DNA of 64,000 bases from Aphrocallistes beatrix (lineage: Eukaryota; Porifera; Hexactinellida; Sceptrulophora; Aphrocallistidae). Every line of letters begins with the position of its first letter. The first letter of the stretch is position 1. Below are positions 56,303 to 64,000 of the stretch, piece by piece. Location of the stretch: assembly GCA_963281255.1 (NCBI GenBank), contig OY725488.1:10823524-10887523 (forward strand), read 5' to 3'. A program made the translations under genes and the position numbers. A model generated the notes under the pieces. That model was not told the DNA's origin. It saw nothing but the letters and a program-made list of their open reading frames with translations, and did no database searches.

Positions 56303-56469
56303 TTAAGTCTGTTTCAATATAGTGCGAAGTATTCCATGTTAATTTCTGTTTTTTAATCTGTAATTTCTATAATTAAATGAGTGACATGTAATTAATTCAT
56401 TGATAAACATTTTGAAAGCAAACTAAATACTATGAAAGAATCGAAAGATCATGAGCGATGGCGCAGAAC

Positions 56470-56745
56470 CAGCTCATAATATCTGAATCTATCCCCCAGT
56501 TAATGATTATAGAGCGGTCAATTGATCCAATAATACTGTTTCTCTACTTTTGAATTTGGGTTAAGAGTAATTGAACATTTCACAGAACTCTACAACTAAA
56601 TAGTATGGAGAGTAAAGAATCAGTGAAAGAAGCTGTGAGACTACCAGAAGATACGTCGTTAACTGTGGCCAGTTTTTGAATCGTTATTAGTTATACGTTT
56701 GGAGTCATTCATGCTTGCACCATACTTGATCAACTTGTAAGATGG
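56470..56745 (+). pseudogene. Subfamily A 7TM fragment between B1 and B2
   Basis: Degenerate match to TM4-TM6 of the A genes (ISESIPQLMIIERSIDPIILF, then FWVKSN and the RGRS region) with several stops. It shows that A and B loci were once interleaved. Confidence 0.8.
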
Positions 56746-56756
56746 GTGATCAAGTA

Positions 56757-57020
56757 TTATTAATGACAAGAGCGCTTCACGCACTTGTGTAGCGCGGCTA
56801 GTGAATTTGTGTTCGCAGAGTCGCCTTGCGGGCGCCTAGAAATGTAGTTCAGAAGTCCGTACGGGTGTCAAATATTCAAAAATTGATACTTTCACTAATC
56901 CATCCTAAATTTGCTTATCCTTAGTAGTAAAACTCGATTAATATTTATTTGTATGTATATCTGTAACGAATTGATTGAAGAAACCACCAGGCACAGAAAG
57001 TTTCTATTTGGTATAGGGAG
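56757..57020. mobile_element. Decayed Helitron-like ends, back to back
   Basis: A minus-oriented 3' end (GACAAGAGCGCTTCACGC, GC-rich hairpin remnants GTGTTCGCAGAGTCGCC) at 56764-56850 is followed by a plus-oriented 5' end TCCTTAGTAGTAAAACTCG at about 56918 and the ACGAATTGATTGAAGAAA body. Strongly diverged. Confidence 0.5.
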
Positions 57021-57510
57021 TCATTTAGCTATAGCGTTGCACACCGCCAAGTAGGAATATTTCAAAAACGAAAATTATTCCAACTTGGTTGTGCGAAGTA
57101 TGTATATTCTTATTTGGAGCAATTTCCTTCTTGGTGCAGAACAATTTCAAACGTTATGTATTGTATAATTATGTATGGAGCCTTTTTAACGGAAAGATAT
57201 CATATTAGCTAAGCGGAGTTTGTACATCGAAATAATTATGCATTACACTATGTAAGTTTTAGCAATTATTATCTTACTTTAAATTCGGAAAAAATAAATG
57301 ATCTGGGATTTTTAAAGGTATAATTTCCAATGGAAATCCTAATGAAGTAATAGAGCATAACATTTCATAATACAGCATAATGTGATTGGACCACAAAGTA
57401 CTAAGTTGGATTCAGTACATATGCATATGCACATGTTAGCATATCAGCATTGGTTCATATGCTTACTGCACGGAGGATTAAAACAATTTGCCTATTTTAA
57501 TTGAAATGAA

Positions 57511-57532
57511 TATAAGCAACTGTAGACCGTTT
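57511..57532 (+). promoter_or_regulatory. Core promoter of 7TM B2
   Basis: TATAAGC at 57511 (weaker than in B1 and B3) followed by ACTGTAGACCGTTT at 57519-57532. 63 bp to the ATG. Confidence 0.55.
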
Positions 57533-57573
57533 CATTCAGGATAAATCAATTTAGAGAAGTCGCTATAATAAAG

Positions 57574-58686
57574 ATGAACATTCTGGAAAGGATTATTAGT
57601 ATTTTAGATCACTTTCTGTTTTTCTACTTATTCTCGCTTACTGGATTGACATTGCTATGGAATGTCTACTTTGCAAAGAAGATTTGGTACTTCGTTACTT
57701 TGTACAGAAAGTCCGTAGAGTCAGCTAAGAATGACATACTCAATAACTACACAGAACTAGCACTACACTACAAAGTTGAAATCGTTAAGTACGCATTCCT
57801 CTTAGCAATAAATATCACAGAAACCAGTTCAGTCCTAATATATATACTCGGACTAGGATTGACTGATGTAACCCGAACAGATGCCACAATTAGTAATTGT
57901 TCTAATAAGATATACAACATTGATTTGCATATCATTACTGGAGCTCCGATGGAAGCAGTGCTACTCAGTGTTGGACGAGTCGGGTTTTTAATGTCATTAG
58001 CACTTGTGACATGTCTAATGGAATATCTTGATGCTACCAATCATAACATCAATAATCAGTCTCTGAAGTCCACTAAAATCATCCTCTTGATCTCATGTAT
58101 AATTGGAGTTCTACTGATTATCTCAGGATCTATCCACCAATCATTTATCCTTGAAAGGTTTATCTATCCTATCATAATATTGATATACTTTAGTTTTTGG
58201 ATCAGACAAACTCGTAAATTCTACAGAACACTGAAGTGGCAGTCCATAGAGTATCGAGTTAGAGGAAGGAGGAGTCAGATAGTAGAGAGAGCAGTCAAAA
58301 GCAGTCACCATTTTGCAATTGCAATGTGTCTAATGGGAATTGGGGTTCTTTGCTTAAATTTGTCTGAAATTGTCGATGGTTACTTTTTCGTATTCACTAT
58401 ATTTGCTTATTGTCCAAAACTCATCAAACAATTCTATGGAACTCCTGACTATGAACCTCTGTTGACTACGAAAAGTCAAATTGATACTCTGGCGATTTTC
58501 AGTCAGGTTAATGCGCTTATCTCGACAAGTCTGTCATTCATTGCTTACTTATCCATTACTTCTCAATACCTGATAATTACATTCGTATTTTTCGGTGGGA
58601 TGCTCGTAAAGAAACTCAACTATCGTTTCGGAAGAGTCCGAACGAGGTTTACTCCCAACCTGACTGACCCACTTCTCATCTCCTAA
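57574..58686 (+). CDS. Orphan 7TM protein, subfamily B copy 2 (intact)
   Basis: 370 aa from a clear ATG (MNILERIISI). Same seven-segment layout and length as B1. Conserved elements are NNYTELALHYKVEIVKYAF, NITE, Cys109 (here within NCS at 108), FAYCPKL, YRVRGRRSQIVERAVK and tail RVRTRFTPNLTDPLLIS. The two glycosylation sites of B1 at 100 and 103 are changed (TRTDAT), so surface modification may differ. The first 40 residues differ most from B1. Its promoter has the shared ACTGTRGACCGTTT element but not the ATCACTATATCC cluster. Membrane receptor-like protein of unknown function. A ligand-binding role is inferred only from topology and family expansion. Confidence 0.87.
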   Translation: MNILERIISILDHFLFFYLFSLTGLTLLWNVYFAKKIWYFVTLYRKSVESAKNDILNNYTELALHYKVEIVKYAFLLAINITETSSVLIYILGLGLTDVTRTDATISNCSNKIYNIDLHIITGAPMEAVLLSVGRVGFLMSLALVTCLMEYLDATNHNINNQSLKSTKIILLISCIIGVLLIISGSIHQSFILERFIYPIIILIYFSFWIRQTRKFYRTLKWQSIEYRVRGRRSQIVERAVKSSHHFAIAMCLMGIGVLCLNLSEIVDGYFFVFTIFAYCPKLIKQFYGTPDYEPLLTTKSQIDTLAIFSQVNALISTSLSFIAYLSITSQYLIITFVFFGGMLVKKLNYRFGRVRTRFTPNLTDPLLIS

Positions 58687-58829
58687 GACTGTGATAGAAT
58701 TCATTTTTTGCTGTGTTTGTTAATTCCATATTTAAATAAGGAACATGTGATTAGTTATTGAGTAAACATTTCGCTTTGATAATCCTATGCATAAATATAA
58801 ATAATTTTCATACTTCACTTCAGTACTCT

Positions 58830-58965
58830 ATATTGGGCCTCGTATTAGTTTCAGGAGCGGTCACAGGAATTTTCCAAACCTGGACGATGCGGGGCCAAAG
58901 GAAGATCCGGGGGCCTTCTTATGATTTGGCTTAGATTGTCGAATGAAACCCGGGGCAAATGCACT
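58830..58965. repeat. Repeated GC-richer segment 3' of B2
   Basis: Recurs at 61065-61200 3' of B3 (GGTCACAGGAATTTTCCAAAC, last base variable). Part of the duplicated 3' flank. Non-coding. Confidence 0.6.
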
Positions 58966-59354
58966 GATGCCCTCTATCCTGATTATCGCTTGTAAACCAC
59001 AATAATCAGGACGGCTCCTCAAATAAATTGCATACAAATACTTTCCAATGTGTATCTCCTACTTTGCACAGCGCCAAGTAGGAGTATGTACAATAAACTC
59101 CACTCATCGGGACAAGTTTCCAGGAACGGAATGGTTCCCATACGTACATAGAAGCTAATACTAAATTTCATCGGTTAATTGGGATTATTATTGGTATTAT
59201 TATCATTTGGCGCGGAACAATGCATATGCTAACTATTGTATCATTATGCATGAAAGTTTTTCAACTGCAAAGATATCAATTTGAGTTATTTGACAATTAA
59301 ACATTGAAAGAATTGTACATTACACTAAGTGTTTTAGCAATTACAGTATATATT

Positions 59355-59492
59355 GGATATAGTGATAGTACCGGGTACAAGAATTTTTTGTCAAATTATT
59401 ACTATATCCAATAAAATTAGTATGGAATGTCATCGACTGGGGCACCTCAAACCCAATAAAATTATCACTATATCCTATATATCACTATATCC
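59355..59492. promoter_or_regulatory. ATCACTATATCC cluster upstream of 7TM B3
   Basis: Copies at 59464-59475 and 59481-59492, an imperfect one near 59398, and an inverted one at 59355-59366. Colinear with the cluster before B1. Confidence 0.4.
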
Positions 59493-59753
59493 ACTATCTA
59501 CTGTATCACATTACTATAAATTTGAAACAAAATAATTTATCCGGGATTTTAAAAAGTATAATTTCCAATGCTAATCCTAATGAAGTAATAGAGAATAGCT
59601 TTTCATAAAACAGCATAATGTGATTGGGTCTCAAAAGTAGTAAATTACAAATTCATGATTTAGTACATAATAATTGACAAAGGTTAGCACATCAGCATTG
59701 CTCGTATGCTTACTGCGGAGAATTAAAGCAGTTCATCTATTCTAGTTGAAAGG

Positions 59754-59777
59754 TATATAAACAACTGTGGACCGTTT
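59754..59777 (+). promoter_or_regulatory. Core promoter of 7TM B3
   Basis: TATATAAA at 59754-59761 and ACTGTGGACCGTTT at 59764-59777, the same as B1. 65 bp to the ATG at 59819. Confidence 0.6.
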
Positions 59778-59818
59778 GATTTAAGATAAATCAATTTAGA
59801 GAAGTCAGTTTGATAAAG

Positions 59819-60930
59819 ATGAGCATTCTGGACAATATTAGTCGTGATATAGATTACTTTTTTTCGTTTACTCTTTCTTGTTTGCTGGGTTGACAATGCT
59901 ATGGAATGTCTACTTTGTGAAGAAGATTATGTACTTCATTAATTTGTACAGAAAGTCCATAAATTCAGCTAGGAATGACATACTCAATAACTACACAGAA
60001 CTAGCGCTACACTACAAAGTTGAGATTGTTAAGTTTGCATTCCTCTTAGCAATAAATATCACCGAAATCAGTTCAGCCATAATATATACACTCGGAGTAC
60101 GATTGACTGTTATAACCCCAAACAATGCCACAATTAGCATTTTTTCTAGTAAGATATACAACACTGATTTGCATGTCATTATTGGAACTCCAATGGAAGC
60201 AGTGTTCACCAGTGTTGGAAATGCAGGATTTTTAATGTCATTAGCACTTGTGACATGCCTAATGAAATATCTTGATGCTACCTATCATAACATTAATAAT
60301 CAGTCTCTGAAGTCCACTAAAATCATCCTCTTAATTTCATGTGTAATTGGAGTTCTACTGATTATCACAGGATCCATCCACCAATCATTTATCCTTGAAA
60401 GACTCATCGATCCTATTATAAAACTGATATATTTTAGTTTTTGGATCATGCAAATTCGTACTTTCTACAGAACACTGAAGTGGCAGTCCATAGAGTATCG
60501 AGTTAGAGGAAGGAGCAGTAAGATAGTAAAGAGAGCAGTCAAAAGCAGTCACTATTTTGCAATTGCAATGTGTCTGGTGGGAATTGGGATACTTTGCATA
60601 ACTTTTACCGAAATTATCAATAGTTCCTTTTTCATATTCACTATATTTGCTTATTGTCCAAAACTCATCAAACAACTCTATGGAACTCCTGACTATGAAC
60701 CTCTGTTGACTACAAAAATGCAAATTGATACTCTGGCGATTTCCAGTCAGGTTGGTAGGCTTATCTCGGGAAGTCTGTCATTCATTGCTTACTTATCCAT
60801 TACTTCTCAATACCTGATAATTACATTCGTAATTTTCGGTGGGATGCTCGTAAAGAAACTCAACTATCGTTTCGGAAGAGTCCGAACGAGGTTTACTCCC
60901 AACCTGACTGACCCACTTCTCATCTCCTAA
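59819..60930 (+). pseudogene. Subfamily B 7TM copy 3, mosaic with 1-bp deletion
   Basis: The ATG at 59819 starts MSILDNISRDIDYFF exactly like B1, but one base is missing in the T-rich run near 59859-59870, so this frame stops at CLLG. The remaining 350 codons are open from FAGLTMLWNVYF to RTRFTPNLTDPLLIS. The N-terminal half and promoter match B1, while the C-terminal half and 3' flank match B2. Cys109 of the TM2-TM3 loop is Phe here (ATISIFSSK), so the conserved Cys pair is lost. The TTG at 59878 is not a credible start. A sequencing error in the homopolymer is possible. The lost Cys argues for decay. Confidence 0.75.
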
Positions 60931-62000
60931 GACTGTGATAGAATTCATTTTTTGCTGTGTTTTGTTGATTCCATATTTAAATGAGGAACATGTGATTAGT
61001 TTTGAGTAAACATTTCGCTTTGATAATCCTATGCATAAATATAAATAATTTTCATACTTCACTTCAGCACTCTATATTAGGCCTCATATTAGTTTCAGGG
61101 GCGGTCACAGGAATTTTCCAAACCGGGACGATGCGGGGCCAAATAAAAATACGAGGGCCTTCATATGATTTTGGCTTATATGGTCGAATGAAAACTGACT
61201 CTTCGCGGGCTCCAATTGTGGCTTACTTAAGGATTAAGTTTTCCCGCCATTTTGACGAACACAAAGAATAATTAAATAGATTATTCAATTCCAGGAATTC
61301 ATCAAATCTCCGAGGAAGATGTGTTTTTGATAGCACACATAATGATCCTTGCATATTTTATGTGCTAATTAGACATAAGTAATAACTCATTAATTCAGAG
61401 GAAATGATTTATGAAAGATAAATTTGTGGTTCTTGTTACACCAACCGGACGATATCAATAGTTTCACCGGTTTACACTGACGTATAACCATCAGACAGAG
61501 AGTAACTAAGTATACATAAGATGAACATGCATCGTTTGTGTATTCACTATCTTCTTCAGCTCAATCTGCTGATTGGAATGCAGAGAATCGCTAAGAGTAA
61601 ACGTAAACTTGGTACATGATCTATGGAACCGGGACTATATTTTTATCAAAGGATATTTGTGGTAAGTAATTGGGAGATCTAGCTAGCCTCTGTTAATACA
61701 GAGACTTGCAAAAAATTGTTTCAATGTGATTCGATGAATTACATTATCCATCAATCAATCTATCTATAATTAGGTTACTATGTTAGAATATATGAATTGA
61801 TATTTGAATTGAATAATATGGTTTGCTATAATTTATCATTTCCTTGTTAGAAGATTGAAGCGAAGGATATGTTACAATTTGCTTCTTACACAAATATATT
61901 TTTCGATTTTGAAATTTAAAAATAGTACATGAATACTTATTATTTTAGACTCAAATTATACCAACATGGAATGTCTGTTCCAAGTTTAGTGAATTCTGAT
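60931..62000. other. 3' flank of B3 and intergenic DNA, no gene
   Basis: 60931-61200 is nearly identical to the 3' flank of B2 (58687-58965). 61200-62000 shows no recognisable coding or repeat sequence. Confidence 0.6.
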
Positions 62001-62197
62001 TGCATACATGCCAACTTCTATGAGGAAAATGTGGGACATAAGTAGTATTTTAGTGGGACATAGTATATTTGTATAAGTCCTACACACTGAAAAGCGGGAC
62101 AATTCCACTTTTTGAACGTATTCGTGGGACATTACTTTCAAAATATGTCCGAAAAAGCGAGAAGTCCTACCAAAACGGGACAGTAGGCAAGTATGCA
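62001..62197. mobile_element. 197-bp MITE (TGCATACTTGCC ends)
   Basis: TGCATACATGCCAAC at the left end mirrors GGCAAGTATGCA at the right. GGGACA/TGTCCC motifs are repeated inside in both orientations. A piece of the same family lies at about 35264-35315. Confidence 0.75.
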
Positions 62198-62287
62198 ATT
62201 GACCCCGATTACATACAAATACATTTGAAACAAGATTTGCAAAAATTCATTCTACAATACCCACAGACAATAATTAGACTGAACTTA

Positions 62288-63531
62288 CTAGTATATATGT
62301 AGCTTGAACTTAGTATCTACTGAGGAACAAACAATCTGGTTATTTGGAGTTATCACAATTCCTCGAGGTTGTATTTCTGTATTTTCTTTCTTACTACCAC
62401 TTAATGTGTGTAGGAGAGTTCCTGCTTGGGAAAAGACCTTAATACATCTTGCTTTGTAGTCACCAATAACGATATTGCTCTGTTTATCAAAGCAGAAACA
62501 GAACCCTTCTCCTACCTGGTAGCAACTTCCCTCCCCGCAAGTAATGAATGAGCGAAGTTTGCTACCAGAATGATGGAACACGTGGAGACACGGGTTATCT
62601 ATCTCGCTCAATACATACACTTCCTCATTTAGTGTCTTCACGTCATAAGGTCGAGTCATGGAGGAGTGTTGAATAGATTGTTTAAATTTAAGCTCAGAAT
62701 CCCGAACTACAACTCTATTGTTGCCATTATCTGCTATATACACATCTCCATTAGTCGATACTGATATATTTTGAGGATGAGAAAACTCATTCTTTCCAGA
62801 TCCTTTCTTACCTACTTTAGAAACCAAACGGTTGCCTGGGGTAGTTTATACTGGACTATGGTGCATTTAGAATAGTCGCCGACATATAGATTATCACCAC
62901 TAACAGCTATTCCCATTGGAGCACATAATTTTCCATGACCAAATGAGTTCATGTATCCTCCTTCTTCAGAGAATACACACACTCTACCACCCGACACGAA
63001 ACTACAGTCTGCTACATATATGAGGTGACTAATCTCATTATATGCAATACCATACGGCCAATAGAGTTGTCCGGGTCCTGTTCCTTCTGTACAGATGGAG
63101 ATGCGTGGCTGTGAAAGTGCAGAGTAGTTGGGAATAGAAGTGTCCTCTTTTTGGATGAGCTGTCCCAGCTGAGAGATGGTCTCTTCCACTGCACGCGTAT
63201 CACATTGGAACAATAGTTCCACAGGTCGATCAGTTACTTCCAATTCTTTCAGCTGAGTTTCGATTTCCTCCGCCATCTTCTCTCTCAGAGCTTGGAGTGT
63301 ATTCTCCACCATTTTCTCCTGGAGGTGTACCTTGGTCTCGAGAAGCTGTTGTCTAGTCCTATCACGGCCTGTCTCCCTTGCTCGTATCTCCTCCCTCTTA
63401 TCTCTGTATTTTTCGAGGAGCGCTTCACGTCGCTTGTTCACTGTTGATACCAGCTCATCAAAGTGTTTATCTATTTCTGCTTCAACTGGGTCTGTCACTA
63501 CATTCTGTGATTCAGGAAATTTCACTGCCAT
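62288..63531 (-). pseudogene. Coiled-coil NHL-repeat protein (TRIM-NHL-like, no RING), frameshifted
   Basis: The first frame (63531-62812, 239 aa) has a charged coiled coil at about 15-125 and two NHL repeats (GPGQLYWPYGIAYNE-IYVADC at 153-189 and CAPMGIAVSGDNLYVGDY at 203-220). The second frame (to 62288) continues with EFSHPQNISVSTNGDVYIADN, further repeats and PRGIVITPNNQIV. The frames change at a G run (62838-62841; C run on the coding strand), where one base more or two fewer would join them. The intact product would be about 410 aa, a beta-propeller scaffold probably binding protein or RNA. No RING or B-box precedes it. A sequencing error in the homopolymer is as likely as true decay. 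Confidence 0.8.
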
Positions 63532-63598
63532 TCTATTACCTCGTATATTTGTTGTTTGTCAGTTGTTCATACAGATGCAAAAATCAGGATTTAGCGTT

Positions 63599-63606
63599 TA
63601 TTTATA
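63599..63606 (-). promoter_or_regulatory. TATA box of the NHL gene
   Basis: TATAAATA on the minus strand, 68 bp before the ATG. Confidence 0.5.
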
Positions 63607-64000
63607 GTCCTGCACTACTGCAGATAGAACTAAGAAAGATGTTCATAAATGTATTGATGTGGTATTACAGTATTATACTGTATATGATGAAGCAACTCTT
63701 GCACCATCATATCTTTAATTATCACTTGTAAATCACTTTCAGGATTAGGTAATATCCACTAGAGCAATTGTGAGAGTGGATTAAGTAATGCGGCGAGTAA
63801 TTCTAGTCAAACCTTTTTTAGTTGTTTAGGAAAGGATTCTACATAAATACAAATTAGGATATTGTGTCATATACCTCTATTGGGTCATGGCTAGTGAATA
63901 ACCTATTGGATCAGTTTCCATAAAGCAAGAACCTACACTGTCTGGTTTATATTATGTGACCACCTTGCTTCAAAATATTAAATAAGGATATTTGAACTGG
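63607..64000. other. Non-coding right edge
   Basis: AT-rich. No gene or repeat recognised. Confidence 0.5.

Noticed and set aside
55181-59880. Non-ATG starts at 46392, 49426, 55181 and 59878
   Set aside because: TTG/GTG codons. Paralog alignment and TATA spacing support ATG at 46401 and 55190, and frameshifts explain 49426 and 59878.
61002-61271. 89-aa plus frame 3' of 7TM B3
   Set aside because: Sits in duplicated 3' flank. The equivalent region after B2 is not open in the same way.
62795-62830. Intron at the NHL frame change (GTAGGTAAG on the coding strand)
   Set aside because: The coding homology is continuous across the site with no room for an intron. A homopolymer indel explains the change better.

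Overview
This is an AT-rich metazoan nuclear segment, not bacterial. There are no operons. Intact genes are single uninterrupted reading frames, most with a TATA box about 50-65 bp before the ATG, and they sit among long non-coding stretches full of small non-autonomous DNA transposons. The coiled-coil plus NHL-repeat protein at the right end resembles the large NHL families of demosponges. A demosponge, perhaps haplosclerid/Amphimedon-like, is my best guess, by family resemblance only.

Left two thirds (about 2-42 kb): a cluster of SLC2/Tret1-like sugar-transporter genes (MFS, 12 TM, about 506 aa). Three near-identical full-length copies lie on the minus strand (7873-9393, 19678-21198, 28463-29983). 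A diverged full-length copy is on the plus strand (32857-34380), and a truncated fifth copy is on the minus strand (40602-41573). Around them are at least ten transporter fragments, many with frameshifts or transposon insertions. The first two copies lie in a very recent direct duplication of about 11.8 kb. A third begins behind a 200-N assembly gap (27560-27759). A fourth, rearranged, spans 38.6-41.6 kb.

Right third (about 35-61 kb): a second tandem family of intronless membrane proteins of 370-385 aa with a GPCR-like layout of 7 predicted TM segments. I cannot assign it to any known family. Two subfamilies are present: A (35.3-53.7 kb plus a fragment at 56.5 kb) and B (55.2-60.9 kb). Two B genes and one A gene look intact. 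The others carry frameshifts, deletions or insertions. One B copy is a mosaic of its two neighbours. A duplicated block (31.9-36.5 kb and 44.6-47.6 kb) joins one transporter locus to one 7TM locus, so the two families have been copied together at least once. In the second block the transporter is reduced to a short scar.

Mobile DNA: foldback elements whose inverted arms are arrays of 31-bp repeats, with 8-9-bp target duplications; a 1.07-kb palindromic element with an 8-bp duplication inside a transporter pseudogene; a hAT transposase C-terminal remnant in a 1.7-kb element; Helitron-like non-autonomous elements, one pair head to head; and many MITEs. At the right end a frameshifted NHL-repeat gene lies on the minus strand (62288-63531).

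The most promising undescribed material is the orphan 7TM family with its conserved promoter motifs, followed by the repeat-armed foldback elements. No tRNA, rRNA, CRISPR array or viral gene was found.
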